Assembly (NCBI RefSeq): GCF_947498635.1
Contig: NZ_CANMKV010000018.1
Location: forward strand, 31,684-95,683
Direction: 5' to 3'
DNA length: 64,000 nucleotides
Source of the DNA: an uncultured Microbulbifer sp.
Lineage (GTDB): Bacteria > Pseudomonadota > Gammaproteobacteria > Pseudomonadales > Cellvibrionaceae
Shown: piece by piece, positions 35,406 to 45,855 of the stretch
Numbering within the stretch: position 1 is the stretch's first letter
Layout of the letters: each line of letters starts with the position of its first letter
Made by a program: the position numbers and the translations under genes
The notes under the pieces: generated by a model
Databases searched by the model: none
Told to the model about the DNA's origin: nothing
The model's input: the letters and a program-made list of their open reading frames with translations, nothing else

Positions 35406-36722
35406 ATGTCCCAAATGACCCCCCGTGAAATTGTCCACGAACTCGATCGCCACATCGTCGGCCAACAGGATGCCAAGCGCGCTGTCGCTATTGCGCTGCG
35501 CAATCGCTGGCGCCGCATGCAGGTGAGCGAGGATCTGCGTGCCGAAATCACCCCGAAAAATATCCTGATGATCGGCCCCACTGGCGTGGGTAAAACCGAA
35601 ATTGCGCGCCGTCTGGCGAAGCTGGCGAATGCGCCCTTTATCAAGGTGGAAGCGACCAAATTTACCGAAGTTGGCTATGTGGGCCGTGATGTGGAGTCCA
35701 TCGTACGCGATCTTGTTGAGACGGCAGTGAAGCAAGAGCGCGAACAGGCGATGTCCGGTGTACAGCAGCGCGCTATGGATGCCGCCGAAGAGCGCATACT
35801 CGATGCCCTGTTGCCGCCGGCGCGCTCCAGTGAGCCGAATGATAAGGATTCCAGCACTCGCCAGCTGTTCCGCAAGAAGTTGCGCGAGGGCGAGCTGGAC
35901 GATAAAGAAGTGGAAATCGATATGGCCGCCGCCCCTATGGGGGTGGAGATCATGGCCCCTCCGGGTATGGAGGAAATGACCAACCAGCTACAGGGTATGT
36001 TTTCGAATATGTCCCAGGGCAAGACCCGCAAGCGCAAGCTGCCGGTCAAACAGGCAATGAAACAGCTTACGGACGAAGAAGCCGCCAAGCTGGTCAACGA
36101 CGAAGATGTTAAAACTCGCGCGATTCGCGCCGCCGAGCAAAACGGTATCGTCTTTATTGACGAAATCGACAAGGTGGCGAAACGCCAGGAGAGCGGCGGT
36201 GCCGATGTGTCCCGCGAGGGAGTGCAGCGCGACCTGCTGCCGCTGATCGAAGGCAGCACCGTCAACACTAAGCACGGCATGATCAAAACGGATCATATTC
36301 TGTTTATTGCTTCCGGTGCTTTCCACCTGTCCAAGCCGTCGGATTTGATTCCCGAGCTACAGGGGCGCCTGCCAATCCGCGTGGAGTTGAGCTCGCTGAC
36401 ATCCGCGGACTTTGAGCGCATCCTCACCGAACCATCGGCCTCTCTGACCGAACAGCAGAGAGCGTTGCTCGCCACCGAAGGCCTGGAACTGCAATTTACG
36501 GAAGATGGTATCCGCCGTATTGCCGAGGTTGCTTTCGAGGTGAATGAGCGTACCGAAAATATCGGCGCGCGCCGTTTGCACACGGTACTGGAGCGTCTGT
36601 TAGAGGAGATTTCCTTCGACGCCGGTGACGGCGATAAATCGCTGAATGTGGATGCTGCTTATGTCGATAGCCATCTCGGCGAGCTCAGCCAAAACGAGGA
36701 CCTTTCGCGTTTTATCCTGTAA
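35406..36722 (+). CDS. hslU: ATP-dependent unfoldase HslU
   Basis: AAA+ ring that unfolds substrates and feeds them to HslV. The 438-residue protein has [34 protein letters not shown], Walker [16 protein letters not shown], the pore motif GYVGRDVE, Walker [13 protein letters not shown], and ends EDLSRFIL; in this family the C-terminal tail docks into HslV. The I domain (about 110-240) is present. The stop is immediately followed by the ATG of the DUF971 gene. Confidence 0.98.
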   Translation: MSQMTPREIVHELDRHIVGQQDAKRAVAIALRNRWRRMQVSEDLRAEITPKNILMIGPTGVGKTEIARRLAKLANAPFIKVEATKFTEVGYVGRDVESIVRDLVETAVKQEREQAMSGVQQRAMDAAEERILDALLPPARSSEPNDKDSSTRQLFRKKLREGELDDKEVEIDMAAAPMGVEIMAPPGMEEMTNQLQGMFSNMSQGKTRKRKLPVKQAMKQLTDEEAAKLVNDEDVKTRAIRAAEQNGIVFIDEIDKVAKRQESGGADVSREGVQRDLLPLIEGSTVNTKHGMIKTDHILFIASGAFHLSKPSDLIPELQGRLPIRVELSSLTSADFERILTEPSASLTEQQRALLATEGLELQFTEDGIRRIAEVAFEVNERTENIGARRLHTVLERLLEEISFDAGDGDKSLNVDAAYVDSHLGELSQNEDLSRFIL

Positions 36723-37097
36723 ATGAAACTGCAAAAAATCCGTTTAAATCGCGCAGGGAAAAACCTGTTGCTAGTGTACGCCGACGGCGAATTCACCCTG
36801 CCGGCGGAATATCTGCGCGTCTACTCCCCCAGTGCCGAGGTGCGTGGCCATGGCAATAGCCCCGCGCTGCTGGTGGATGGGAAACTAAATGTAGGTATTG
36901 ACAGAATTGAGGCTGCCGGTCGCTATGCGCTGAAAATCGATTTCGATGACGGCCACGACACCGGCATTTACACCTGGGAATATCTGTGCGATCTGGCCGA
37001 AAAATACGCGGTTAATTGGGAGGCCTATCTGGCGCGTTTACGCGCGGCAGGCAAAGGCCGTGATCCCGATGAGAGCGTGGTGAAATTTATTGGTTAG
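36723..37097 (+). CDS. DUF971 (gamma-butyrobetaine hydroxylase N-terminal-like) protein
   Basis: A 124-residue protein with the DUF971 pattern: IRLNRAGKNLLLVYADGEFTLPAEYLRVYSPSAEVRGHG and the C-terminal YALKIDFDDGHDTGIYTWEYLCDLAEKYAVNWEAYL. Its ATG directly follows the hslU stop, so it is translated from the same message. Members are often encoded with hslVU in proteobacteria. Related proteins act in iron-sulfur or hydroxylase contexts, but this stand-alone form has no firm role. A terminator follows. Confidence 0.92.
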   Translation: MKLQKIRLNRAGKNLLLVYADGEFTLPAEYLRVYSPSAEVRGHGNSPALLVDGKLNVGIDRIEAAGRYALKIDFDDGHDTGIYTWEYLCDLAEKYAVNWEAYLARLRAAGKGRDPDESVVKFIG

Positions 37098-37102
37098 TGC
37101 TG

Positions 37103-37139
37103 AAGTGCGCTCTCTGCAGCGCACTTTTTATTTTTTTAT
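37103..37139 (+). terminator. Rho-independent terminator after hslVU-DUF971
   Basis: AAGTGCGC and GCGCACTT pair around an 8-nt loop, followed by TTTATTTTTTT, immediately after the DUF971 stop. Confidence 0.9.
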
Positions 37140-37338
37140 TTGCGTAAAAAATCAAAAAAATAATGGAATTTCGGCATTTTTTCTCACTCCTGTAACAAGG
37201 GTATGGCTGCTCTTTTACAGTTGTAGCGCCGTACAAAGCGGTTTGGCAAAGAAAGCGAGAAGTTAATCGGCGCGTAATTCTTTTGTCACATTTCCGGACT
37301 TTAATGCTCGCCAAATTCACGAGTTCCGGAGGCCCACC

Positions 37339-38880
37339 GTGGCAAAAAAACTTGCCCGCGCACTCAGCGCCTTTTGCTTAATCCCTCTCGCTTCTGCGGT
37401 TTCAGCTGCGAGCCTGCCCGACTATCAAACCAATAGCGACTGGTTCACCCAGGCGTCTGACCGCCTGGAGCAGCGCGCTTCTCTCTCCCGCGAAGCCAAA
37501 ACCGCAAAAAATGTCATTTTGTTTGTGGGCGATGGTATGGGAATTGCCACGCTGACCGCCGCACGTATCTTCGAGGGCCAGCGCCGCGGTCAAACCGGTG
37601 AGGAAAACAGCCTCTCTTTTGAAGAGTTTCCCCACAGCGCTCTGATCAAAACCTATAACACCGACCAGCAGACACCAGACTCCGCCGGTACCATGACCGC
37701 GATGATGACAGGTGTGAAAACCCGCGCCGGTATGATCAACGTGGATGGCCAAGCGCTGAAAGGCGATTGTGCGGCGAGCCAGGATCTGGGCCTGAACAGT
37801 TTTCTCGAAATGATGGAAAGCCGTGGCAAGGCCACCGGTATCGTTTCCACCGCGCGCCTCACTCATGCCACCCCGGCGGCGACTTACGCCAAGAGCCCCA
37901 ACCGCAAGTGGGAAGCGGAGGCGGATGAGGGCTGTACCGACATCGCCACGCAGATGGTGGAAATGGGTATTGGTGACGGCATGGAAGTGATGCTCGGTGG
38001 TGGGCGCGATTTCTTCACTCCAGTAGCCGACGGTGGCCTGAGAGAGGATGAGCGCAACCTAACCGGTGAGTGGCTGCTGCGCTACGAAGGTGAGCAGAGC
38101 GCGGTCTATGTCGAAAACGGTTTCGAGTTGGCGGCGGTGGATATCGCCAATACCGACAAACTGATGGGGCTCTTTACCGGCGATCATATGAGCTACGATG
38201 CGGATCGCATCGCCAAGAACAGCGAAGAACCCGGCATCGTCGAGATGACCACCACCGCCATCGATGTGCTGCAAAAGGATGAAGACGGCTTCTTCCTGAT
38301 GGTGGAATCCGGCCGGGTCGATCACGCTCACCATTCCGGTAACGCCTACAACGCCCTGAACGAAGCTATCGAACTGTCCGATGCAGTCAAGGCGGCCCTG
38401 CAGAAAGTAGACCTGGAAGAAACCCTGATCCTGGTGACCGCTGACCACAGCCACGTAATGAATATGGCGGGCTATCCGACCAGGGGTAACCCTATCCTGG
38501 GCAAGGTGATCGGTAACGATGACAGCGGCGCGCCAAATGAGACGGTCTCCCTGGCCGAGGATAACAAGCCCTACACCACCCTCACCTACACCAATGGACG
38601 CGGCTTTGCCTATGTGGATTCAGGTGAAAACACCGATGCGGATAAGCGCGATGACTATGATATCGCCGCCGGCCGCCATGATTTGACAGGGGTGGACACC
38701 GAAAAGCCCGGTTTCCACCAGGAATCTCTGGTCGCTCTGGGTGGCGAGAGCCACGGTGGTGAGGATATCAGTTTGCACGCGATTGGCGCCGGTGCCGAAA
38801 AAGTACAGGGACACCTGGAACAGAGCGCGGTTTTCCACATAATGACAGCCGCGACCGACCTGTCGCTGTCAGAAGAATAA
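37339..38880 (+). CDS. Alkaline phosphatase, secreted (tandem copy 1)
   Basis: Exported phosphomonoesterase of 513 residues. GTG start with GGAGG at 6 bp; signal peptide LARALSAFCLIPLASAVSA. The PhoA-family motifs are complete: metal-binding VGDGMGIATLTAARI, nucleophile serine in TPDSAGTMTAMMTG, VESGRVDHAHHSGN, TADHSHVMNMAGYP and GGESHGGEDISLHAIGAGA. GDCAAS and DEGCTD cysteines could form a disulfide. Tandem with a related lipoprotein copy 14 bp downstream. The upstream 240 bp shows no convincing PhoB box. Confidence 0.95.
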   Translation: MAKKLARALSAFCLIPLASAVSAASLPDYQTNSDWFTQASDRLEQRASLSREAKTAKNVILFVGDGMGIATLTAARIFEGQRRGQTGEENSLSFEEFPHSALIKTYNTDQQTPDSAGTMTAMMTGVKTRAGMINVDGQALKGDCAASQDLGLNSFLEMMESRGKATGIVSTARLTHATPAATYAKSPNRKWEAEADEGCTDIATQMVEMGIGDGMEVMLGGGRDFFTPVADGGLREDERNLTGEWLLRYEGEQSAVYVENGFELAAVDIANTDKLMGLFTGDHMSYDADRIAKNSEEPGIVEMTTTAIDVLQKDEDGFFLMVESGRVDHAHHSGNAYNALNEAIELSDAVKAALQKVDLEETLILVTADHSHVMNMAGYPTRGNPILGKVIGNDDSGAPNETVSLAEDNKPYTTLTYTNGRGFAYVDSGENTDADKRDDYDIAAGRHDLTGVDTEKPGFHQESLVALGGESHGGEDISLHAIGAGAEKVQGHLEQSAVFHIMTAATDLSLSEE

Positions 38881-38894
38881 TTGGGGCATTGATT

Positions 38895-40529
38895 ATGAAA
38901 TTGTTTAAAAAGACCCTGCTGGCCTTTTCCATTGCCGTGCTGGCCAGCGCCTGTAGCGACGACAACTCCGACTCCAACAACCCAGCTGAGTTGCCGGACA
39001 GCACCGGAACACCGCAGCAACAGGAAGACCACCTAGGTATTTCCAGCGCGCAGAGTAAAAGCAGTTGGTTTGAGGAGGGTCAGAAAGCGGTAGCAGCGGC
39101 GAGTGCCGAGGAAATCAACAATACGCCGGGAGCCGCGAAAAACATTATTTTGTTCGTCGGTGATGGCATGGGTATCTCCACGGTGACTGCCGCGCGTATT
39201 TTTGCCGGGCAGAAACTGGGTCTCGACGGCGAGGAATACCAGCTGAGCTTTGAGAAAATGCCCTACGCGGGCCTGGTGAAAACCTATAACACCAACCAGC
39301 AGACCGCGGACTCCGCCGGTACCATGACCGCTTTGGTCACCGGGGTGAAAACCAAAGCTGGCGTTCTGAGTGTGGCCGAAGATGTCGCCCGCGGTGACTG
39401 CACGGCCAGTCTCGACCGCCCGCTGACCACCTCCCTGGAGCTGGCTGAAGAATTGGGTAAAAGCACCGGTATTATCAGCACCGCGCGTATTACCCACGCC
39501 ACGCCTGCAGCCACCTACGCCAAGGTGCCCGAGCGCGAATGGGAATATACGGCTCCCGACGGTTGCCGCGATATTGCGACTCAGCTGGTCGAGCTACAGG
39601 CCGGCGATGGAATCGACCTGGTGATGGGGGGGGGCCGCCGCAACTTCCTGCCGAGTGATCAGAAGGATTTGGAAGATAAAGATGGCAAGCGCACAGACGG
39701 CCGCAACCTGATCGAGGAGTGGAAGGAGCGCTACAGCGATGGAGTGACTACGTCTGTGTATGTGGAAGACAAAACGGCATTTGATCAATTGGATGTGGCC
39801 AACACCGACAAGCTGCTCGGCCTGTTTAATGCCTCCCATATGCGTTACGAGGCGGATCGCGCCAATGATGTGGCCGGTGAGCCCTCTCTGAGTGAGATGA
39901 CCGCCAAAGGGCTGGCGATGATGCAGAAAAACGATAAGGGCTACTTCCTGATGGTGGAGTCTGGTCGTATCGACCACGGCCACCACGCCAACAATGCCTT
40001 CAATGCCCTCAGCGATGCGGAGGAGTTTGCCAAGGCGGTTCAGGTCGCTATGGATAGCACCAATGCGGAAGATACCCTGATTATTGTCACCGCCGACCAC
40101 AGCCACGTGATGACCATTGCCGGTGGCACCACCCGCGGCAATCCAATCCTGGGCAAAGTGATCAAAAACGATGGCAGCGGCCTGCCCGAGGAGACCCCCA
40201 AGCTGGATAAAGAGGGCCTGCCCTACACCACCCTGAATTATGCCAATGGCCGCGGTTTCGCGGATAACGGTGATAATACCGACGCGGATGACCGCTATGA
40301 TGGCGATATTGTGGCGGGGCGTCAGGACCTCACCGGTATCGACACGACCGCGCCGGGTTTCCACCAGGAGGCTCTTATTCCCCTGTCGGGTGAGACTCAC
40401 GGCGGTGAAGATGTGGGCGTCTGGGCCCGCGGACCCGGTGCGCACCTGGTGAGCGGTACCAATGAGCAGAACTATTTGTTCCATGTGATGGCCCGCGCCG
40501 GCGGTCTGCTGGAGCAGAGCGCCGAATAA
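38895..40529 (+). CDS. Alkaline phosphatase, lipoprotein (tandem copy 2)
   Basis: A 544-residue paralogue of the preceding gene. The signal MKLFKKTLLAFSIAVLASAC is a lipobox, so this copy should be membrane-anchored, unlike copy 1. An Asp/Ser/Asn-rich linker follows the cysteine. Catalytic motifs are intact: FVGDGMGISTVTAARI, ADSAGTMTALVTG, VESGRIDHGHHANN, TADHSHVMTIAGGT, SGETHGGEDVGVWARGPGAH. A TTG frame start at 38889 exists, but the ATG at 38895 is better. The two genes probably form one operon arising by duplication, giving differently located enzymes. Confidence 0.94.
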   Translation: MKLFKKTLLAFSIAVLASACSDDNSDSNNPAELPDSTGTPQQQEDHLGISSAQSKSSWFEEGQKAVAAASAEEINNTPGAAKNIILFVGDGMGISTVTAARIFAGQKLGLDGEEYQLSFEKMPYAGLVKTYNTNQQTADSAGTMTALVTGVKTKAGVLSVAEDVARGDCTASLDRPLTTSLELAEELGKSTGIISTARITHATPAATYAKVPEREWEYTAPDGCRDIATQLVELQAGDGIDLVMGGGRRNFLPSDQKDLEDKDGKRTDGRNLIEEWKERYSDGVTTSVYVEDKTAFDQLDVANTDKLLGLFNASHMRYEADRANDVAGEPSLSEMTAKGLAMMQKNDKGYFLMVESGRIDHGHHANNAFNALSDAEEFAKAVQVAMDSTNAEDTLIIVTADHSHVMTIAGGTTRGNPILGKVIKNDGSGLPEETPKLDKEGLPYTTLNYANGRGFADNGDNTDADDRYDGDIVAGRQDLTGIDTTAPGFHQEALIPLSGETHGGEDVGVWARGPGAHLVSGTNEQNYLFHVMARAGGLLEQSAE

Positions 40530-40622
40530 ATCGGCGGCCCTGGAGGCGCGGGAATGCGACCCGCGCCTTTTTCGATTCCTAAAGCCTTTTCGTCTCTCGG
40601 CACCCTGCCTCCGCCCCCTTTT

Positions 40623-41450
40623 TTATACACTTGCTTTCCCCTCGGAGAGTGTCTTGTGGGCGAAGAGTGCCCGGCAGCGAGCGTCTATTTCTCGACGCAA
40701 TCGTTCCTTTTGCCCGTCTGTCATTTCGAGCAATCGGATTAATTCTTTTCCCAGGCTCTCACTGGTGGTGATGGCCAGGATGCGGAGCAGGAAGAGGTCG
40801 CGCCAGTCTCCCAGTATTTGGGCGAGTTGCCCGAGGGGTTCACAGCGAATCTCTATCGATTGTGGGTACCTTCCTCCGAGAAGGCGGCTGTGATACCAAT
40901 GGCTTTTCACCCGTTTTCGCAACTGATGTAGCTTGTAGGCGTTGTCCCCATAGCGCGTGGCCATCCAGGCTTTGCGCGCGCGCCGATAATCTCTTGAATA
41001 GGCAGAGGCGATATCTTCCCAGTGAATATTTTGCGGGGGCCATTTGTGGATATCCGCTTGTGCCTGTGTCAACAACTCTTCGACTCGCTGAAAGCTCCCT
41101 TGTTCGGGCTCTGCGTTGAGCATCTGTTGCAGCAACCTGTGCATCTTTTCGAAGTGGGCGGGGGGCGCGAGGGAGAGTAGTGCGGCACGCACAGAGACCA
41201 GGTCGCGACTTGCCGAGAGGCGCTGCGCGATGTTGCGATAACGATTATTCTCGAGCTTATAACGCAGGTTTTTATCCCGGTACACCAGGCGCAGCAGCGC
41301 GCGGAGCTTTTTGCAGTGCTTGCGCAATTCGTGCACGGCGTGTGCCTCTGGCAGCAGCCGGGCATTGTCGAGTGCGGCATGGATTTCTGCGCTGGCCACC
41401 AGGCGTAGGCCCAGTTCAACCGGTGTGCCGCTTTCGAGGCGGTAATCCAT
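40623..41450 (-). CDS. CHAD domain protein
   Basis: A 275-residue helical protein. AVHELRKHCKKLRALLRLVYRD and YKLHQLRKRVKSHWYHSRLLG are the paired HxLRKxxKxxR repeats of CHAD domains, which bind inorganic polyphosphate through conserved His, Lys and Arg. There is no CYTH (triphosphatase) domain fused or adjacent. Its neighbour is the alkaline phosphatase pair, which hints at phosphate or polyphosphate metabolism, but orientation is opposite and the link is only positional. Confidence 0.88.
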   Translation of the reverse strand: MDYRLESGTPVELGLRLVASAEIHAALDNARLLPEAHAVHELRKHCKKLRALLRLVYRDKNLRYKLENNRYRNIAQRLSASRDLVSVRAALLSLAPPAHFEKMHRLLQQMLNAEPEQGSFQRVEELLTQAQADIHKWPPQNIHWEDIASAYSRDYRRARKAWMATRYGDNAYKLHQLRKRVKSHWYHSRLLGGRYPQSIEIRCEPLGQLAQILGDWRDLFLLRILAITTSESLGKELIRLLEMTDGQKERLRREIDARCRALFAHKTLSEGKASV

Positions 41451-41587
41451 GGTTTTTTCCCAGCCCTTTCTCTGCTCCCGTAATACCCAATGTTAGCGAG
41501 TTGCTGCTGTGCACAGCATGGACGCTGTTCCACCGGCGCCGGCGATGTACAATGGCCCTCTGAAATTGGCTCAGCAGGCAGCACAGC

Positions 41588-42337
41588 ATGAAGGATCGCA
41601 AGACCACCCACTTCGGCTACCAAGAGGTCCCGGTGGAGGAAAAGGCCGGTCGTGTGGCGGAAGTGTTCCACTCAGTGGCGGCGCGTTACGACGTCATGAA
41701 CGATTTGATGTCCGGGGGTATTCACCGCCTCTGGAAGCGCTTTACCATCGAATTGTCCGGCGCGCGGCCGGGACAGAAAATTTTGGATATCGCCGGTGGC
41801 ACGGGCGATCTCACCGCGCGTTTCTCGCGTATTGTGGGCGCCAGTGGCCAGGTGGTGCTGGCGGATATCAACGAATCAATGTTGCGCGTCGGCCGCGATC
41901 GGCTGCTCGATCGAGGTATCGCCGGCAACGTGGTACCGGTACAGGCGGACGCCCAATACCTGCCCTTCCCCGACAATACCTTCGACTGCATTACCATCGC
42001 CTTCGGCCTGCGCAATGTCACCGACAAAGATCTGGCCTTGCGCTCCATGTTGCGGGTGTTGAAGCCCGGTGGACGCCTGCTGGTACTGGAATTTTCCAAA
42101 CCGGAATCGAAGTTGCTGGAAAAAGTCTACGATCAGTACTCTTTCCGGCTGCTGCCATTCATGGGTAAATTGGTGGCCGACGATGCGGAAAGCTACCGCT
42201 ACCTGGCGGAGAGCATCCGCATGCACCCGGATCAGGAAACTCTCAAGCAGATGATGGCGGATGCCGGTTTTGTCGATTGTGAATTCCACAACATGACCGG
42301 CGGTATTGTGGCGCTGCATCGGGGCATTAAGCCCTGA
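41588..42337 (+). CDS. ubiE: Ubiquinone/menaquinone biosynthesis C-methyltransferase
   Basis: SAM-dependent methyltransferase of ubiquinone (and menaquinone) synthesis. The 249-residue protein starts [31 protein letters not shown] and contains [15 protein letters not shown], the SAM loop [33 protein letters not shown] and the C-terminal [15 protein letters not shown]. First gene of ubiE-ubiJ-ubiB. Confidence 0.97.
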   Translation: MKDRKTTHFGYQEVPVEEKAGRVAEVFHSVAARYDVMNDLMSGGIHRLWKRFTIELSGARPGQKILDIAGGTGDLTARFSRIVGASGQVVLADINESMLRVGRDRLLDRGIAGNVVPVQADAQYLPFPDNTFDCITIAFGLRNVTDKDLALRSMLRVLKPGGRLLVLEFSKPESKLLEKVYDQYSFRLLPFMGKLVADDAESYRYLAESIRMHPDQETLKQMMADAGFVDCEFHNMTGGIVALHRGIKP

Positions 42338-42390
42338 GTGATATCTGACATGATCTCCCCCCAAGCGTTGGCACGAGGCCGAAAAGCGCC

Positions 42391-43020
42391 ATGAGCGACC
42401 CCACTTATCGCGCGGGTTTTGACGCCGCGCTGGAAACCGCCATCAATACTGCCCTGCAGTACGACCCGGCAACCCGTACGCGTCTGCAGGCACTGGATGG
42501 CACAGTCATGGCGCTCGATCTGAGCGCACCAACGCTGCAATGCTGCCTGTGTATTGAGGGCGATCAGGTACGTGTGCGTCAGCACTGGGCGGGGGATGTC
42601 ACTACTTCTATCCGTTGTTCCGCCATTTCTTTAGTGCGCCTGTTGAAAGACTCGGATGCCACACCGGCGGCGCTGGGGGTATCGATCAGCGGTTCCAGTG
42701 CCCTGCTGGCGGAATTGCAGTGGATTATGAGTGACCTGGATATCGACTGGGAGGCGCCGTTGGCACAACTGTTCGGTGATATCCCGGCTCACTCCATTGG
42801 CAATGCACTGCGCAGTGCGGGCAGTTGGTTGAGCGCGAGTCTCAGTCGCGCACCGGTGGCGGCGGCGGAAACGATCAGTGAAGAGTGGCAGCTGACTCCA
42901 CCCCAGGCACAATTTGAAGCCTTTGCCGACGACCTTTCCGAGCTGTCCCTGGCGACCGAACGCCTCGAGGCGCGTGTGCGCCTCTTGCAGGCACAGTTTT
43001 CCCGCGGGGAGGCCGAGTAG
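42391..43020 (+). CDS. ubiJ: Ubiquinone biosynthesis accessory factor UbiJ (SCP2 domain)
   Basis: A 209-residue protein with an N-terminal SCP2-like lipid-binding domain ([32 protein letters not shown]) and a C-terminal helical region ([28 protein letters not shown]). UbiJ helps assemble the soluble ubiquinone synthesis complex by binding lipid intermediates. Placement between ubiE and ubiB, 2 bp before the ubiB start codon, supports the call. Confidence 0.93.
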   Translation: MSDPTYRAGFDAALETAINTALQYDPATRTRLQALDGTVMALDLSAPTLQCCLCIEGDQVRVRQHWAGDVTTSIRCSAISLVRLLKDSDATPAALGVSISGSSALLAELQWIMSDLDIDWEAPLAQLFGDIPAHSIGNALRSAGSWLSASLSRAPVAAAETISEEWQLTPPQAQFEAFADDLSELSLATERLEARVRLLQAQFSRGEAE

Positions 43021-43022
43021 TT

Positions 43023-44633
43023 TTGCCGTTATTTCGCAGTGTTACCATCGCGCGGGTTTGCCTGCGTTACCGCCTCGATCAATTATTACCAACCGAGCGC
43101 CGCCCGCTGTGGCTGCGCGGGTTACTCGCACCTCTCAAGCTACTGCCGCAACCGAAGATGGAGCGCGGCGAACGCCTGCGCCGCGCCCTGGAAGAGTTGG
43201 GACCGATTTTCGTCAAATTTGGCCAGCTGCTTTCCACCCGCCCGGATCTGCTACCGTCGGATGTCGTCGAACAGCTCGATTACCTGCAGGACAAGGTACC
43301 GCCCTTCCCCAGCGATCAGTGTCGAGGATTGATCGAGGAGGCTTTGGGTGCAAGTGTCGATGAAGTCTTTGCCAGCTTTGAGCGCGAGCCCCTGGCGGCG
43401 GCCTCGGTGGCACAGGTGCACGCGGCGGTGCTCAAGAGCGGTGAATCGGTAGTCGTGAAAGTGCTGCGCCCAGGCATCGGCGAAGTCATCCAAGAGGATT
43501 TGCGCCTTTTGCGAGTGATTGCCCGAGCTATCGAGCGCTTTGTGCCGGAGGGCCGGCGCCTGCGCCCGGTGGAGGTGGTGGAGGACTACCGCCACACCAT
43601 TGAGGGCGAACTGGATCTGACCCGTGAGGCCGCCAATGGCACTCAGCTACGGCGCAATTTCAGTCAGTCGCCACTGCTGTATATCCCTCAGGTCTACTGG
43701 GACTACACCCGCGAGAATGTCTTGGTGTTGGAGCGCATCGACGGCATTCCGGTTACCGACATGACTCAGCTGCGCGCGCAGGACACCAATATGCCGTTGT
43801 TGGCCGAGCGCGGTGTGGAAATTTTTTTTAAGCAGGTTTTCGAATACAACTTTTTCCATGCGGATATGCATCCGGGCAATATCTTTGTCTCCCGCGAGCA
43901 TCCGCAGCGCCCGCAGTATATCGCCATCGATACAGCGATCGTCGGCAGCCTGTCGCGCGAGGATCAGTACTACCTGGCGCGCAACCTGCTGGCCATGTTC
44001 CGCCGCGACTACCGCATGGTGGCGGAGCTGCATGTGCAGAGCGGCTGGGTCCGGGCCGATACCCCGGTCAACGCCTTTGAGGCGGCAATCCGCGCTGTGT
44101 GTGAGCCCATCTTTGAAAAGCCACTCGGCGAGATCTCCTTTGCGCGGGTGCTGATCAGCCTGTTTCAGACCGCGCGCCGCTTCGATATGGCGGTGCAGCC
44201 CCAACTGGTGTTGTTGCAGAAGACCTTACTGAATATTGAGGGGCTGGGTCGTCAGCTTTATCCTGAGTTGGATCTGTGGAAGACTGCTCATCCATTTTTG
44301 GAGCGATGGATGCGTGAACGCATTCACCCGAAAACCCTGCTGGGCGAGATCAAGCGCTACGGGCCGGAGTGGCTGGAAAAGTTTCCGCAGATGCCGCAAC
44401 TGGTGTATTCCGCCCTGGAGCAGTCGCGGGAACTGGCGCCGCAATTGGAAAGTATTGGTGAGAAACTGGCGAGTGGCCAGCGCCGTGGGCGCTGGCAATA
44501 TCTGCGCCGCGTTGGTGGGGTATTGCTCGGTGCCGGCGCACTGGCGATAAGCCGCCCACAATGGCTTGAACAGTTGCCGCCTTCGGGGTGGCTGCTGGGG
44601 ATCGCCGCTTTGCTGCTGTTGCTCTGGCCCTAG
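43023..44633 (+). CDS. ubiB: Ubiquinone biosynthesis regulatory protein kinase-like UbiB
   Basis: Membrane-anchored ABC1/ADCK-type atypical kinase-like ATPase needed for ubiquinone synthesis. It has 536 residues with a TTG start 2 bp after ubiJ. The family KxGQ motif is [16 protein letters not shown], the A-rich loop [11 protein letters not shown], and catalytic [11 protein letters not shown]. The usual DFG-like triplet reads DTA in [12 protein letters not shown]. Two C-terminal helices ([32 protein letters not shown]) anchor it. Confidence 0.96.
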   Translation: MPLFRSVTIARVCLRYRLDQLLPTERRPLWLRGLLAPLKLLPQPKMERGERLRRALEELGPIFVKFGQLLSTRPDLLPSDVVEQLDYLQDKVPPFPSDQCRGLIEEALGASVDEVFASFEREPLAAASVAQVHAAVLKSGESVVVKVLRPGIGEVIQEDLRLLRVIARAIERFVPEGRRLRPVEVVEDYRHTIEGELDLTREAANGTQLRRNFSQSPLLYIPQVYWDYTRENVLVLERIDGIPVTDMTQLRAQDTNMPLLAERGVEIFFKQVFEYNFFHADMHPGNIFVSREHPQRPQYIAIDTAIVGSLSREDQYYLARNLLAMFRRDYRMVAELHVQSGWVRADTPVNAFEAAIRAVCEPIFEKPLGEISFARVLISLFQTARRFDMAVQPQLVLLQKTLLNIEGLGRQLYPELDLWKTAHPFLERWMRERIHPKTLLGEIKRYGPEWLEKFPQMPQLVYSALEQSRELAPQLESIGEKLASGQRRGRWQYLRRVGGVLLGAGALAISRPQWLEQLPPSGWLLGIAALLLLLWP

Positions 44634-44686
44634 AGCTGCGGCGGGAGTATTTGCCGGCGGTGTGTCGGCCTACACTTGGAATTCTG

Positions 44687-45100
44687 ATGGAAGAGACATT
44701 GACTCAAGCGAAACCGACCAGCGGCTTTCTCGATCAGGTCCGTTGGAACAGCGACGACTTGGTACCCGCCATTGCTCAGGACTTTAAAAGTGGGCGGGTG
44801 CTGATGATGGCTTGGATGAATCGTGAGTCCCTGGCACTGACGGCCAGCGAGGGCTACGCCGTCTATTGGTCGCGTTCACGCAAAGGCCTGTGGCGCAAAG
44901 GGGAGTCCTCTGGCTTTTTACAGAAGGTGCGCGAGATACGCCTCGATTGCGATGGCGATACGGTACTGCTGCTGGTGGAGCAGGAAGGAGGCATCGCCTG
45001 CCATACCGGCCGCAGCAGCTGTTTTTACAACCTTTTGCAGGACGGTGATTGGCAGGTTTCTCAGCCGGTCCTGCAAGACCCCAAAGCGATTTATAAGTGA
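44687..45100 (+). CDS. hisI: Phosphoribosyl-AMP cyclohydrolase
   Basis: Third step of histidine synthesis, hydrolysing the adenine ring of phosphoribosyl-AMP; zinc- and magnesium-dependent. The 137-residue protein has [62 protein letters not shown] with the metal cysteines. It is the monofunctional form; hisE is a separate gene directly downstream. An open frame from 44588 extends into ubiB, but the ATG at 44687 matches the family. Confidence 0.96.
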   Translation: MEETLTQAKPTSGFLDQVRWNSDDLVPAIAQDFKSGRVLMMAWMNRESLALTASEGYAVYWSRSRKGLWRKGESSGFLQKVREIRLDCDGDTVLLLVEQEGGIACHTGRSSCFYNLLQDGDWQVSQPVLQDPKAIYK

Positions 45101-45108
45101 GTCCCACC

Positions 45109-45447
45109 ATGAGCGATCTGCTACAGCAACTCGACGCCGTATTGGAAAGTCGCAAGTGTGGGGAGGACAACGATCAATCCTATGTTGCCAGCCTGCACAG
45201 GAAAGGCCTGAATAAGATCCTAGAGAAGGTTGGCGAAGAAGCGACCGAAACTATTCTCGCCGCAAAGGATGCACAGACCAGTGGCGACAACCGGGATATG
45301 ATTGCCGAGACTGCGGATCTGTGGTTTCACTCGATGGTGATGCTCTCGCATCTGGGGGCGGACTCCCAGGATGTGGTGCATGAACTGGGGCGGCGTTTTG
45401 GCCTCTCCGGGCTGGAGGAAAAAGCATCCCGCTGCAAAGAGGGATGA
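45109..45447 (+). CDS. hisE: Phosphoribosyl-ATP pyrophosphatase
   Basis: Second step of histidine synthesis, removing pyrophosphate from phosphoribosyl-ATP. The 112-residue helical MazG-like protein has [31 protein letters not shown] and [19 protein letters not shown], with the acidic metal-binding residues. The ATG at 45109 is 8 bp after the hisI stop; a GTG at 45097 is an alternative overlapping hisI. hisI-hisE-tatABC order is as in Pseudomonas. Confidence 0.95.
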   Translation: MSDLLQQLDAVLESRKCGEDNDQSYVASLHRKGLNKILEKVGEEATETILAAKDAQTSGDNRDMIAETADLWFHSMVMLSHLGADSQDVVHELGRRFGLSGLEEKASRCKEG

Positions 45448-45495
45448 CAGTTCTCCCAGGGGTAATGGCGTAACAATCCCCTGGTAAATTGCGGT

Positions 45496-45525
45496 TTGAC
45501 CCATGGCAACCGTTGGCTGTGTACT
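45496..45525 (+). promoter_or_regulatory. Candidate sigma-70 promoter of tatABC
   Basis: TTGACC at 45496-45501 and TGTACT at 45520-45525 are separated by 18 bp, 38 bp ahead of the tatA start. The -35 box is strong and the -10 weak. Confidence 0.4.
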
Positions 45526-45562
45526 GTCAACGGCTGCCGTATTAAATGACATGGAGACAATT

Positions 45563-45826
45563 ATGGGATTCGGTGGAATTAGCATCTGGCAGCTGTTGAT
45601 TATTTTGGTCATTGTCCTGCTGCTGTTCGGAACCAAGCGCTTGAAAAACCTCGGTGGTGATCTGGGCGGTGCAATTAAAGGCTTCCGTAAAGCGGTGAAG
45701 GATGAGGATAAGAACAAGGATAAGGACGAAGAAAAAGATCCCGAACGCCTGCAACACGACGAGGACGAAAAGCCAGAGCAGGGCAGCGTCTCCAAGGAAA
45801 AAGACAAGCAGTCTCAGGACAAGTAA
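45563..45826 (+). CDS. tatA: Sec-independent protein translocase subunit TatA
   Basis: Pore-forming component of twin-arginine translocation. It has 87 residues: [27 protein letters not shown], then the amphipathic helix [22 protein letters not shown] and a highly charged tail. The ATG at 45563 has GGAG 6 bp upstream, deciding against the upstream ATG at 45551 and the frame opening at 45503. First of three tat genes. Confidence 0.97.
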   Translation: MGFGGISIWQLLIILVIVLLLFGTKRLKNLGGDLGGAIKGFRKAVKDEDKNKDKDEEKDPERLQHDEDEKPEQGSVSKEKDKQSQDK

Positions 45827-45855
45827 TTCGGTACTGTTAACGCGAGAAATGCCCT

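Noticed and set aside
37130..37338. PhoB box upstream of the alkaline phosphatases
   Set aside because: TGTCAC and CTGTAAC occur singly, but not as the 11-bp-spaced direct repeats the box requires.
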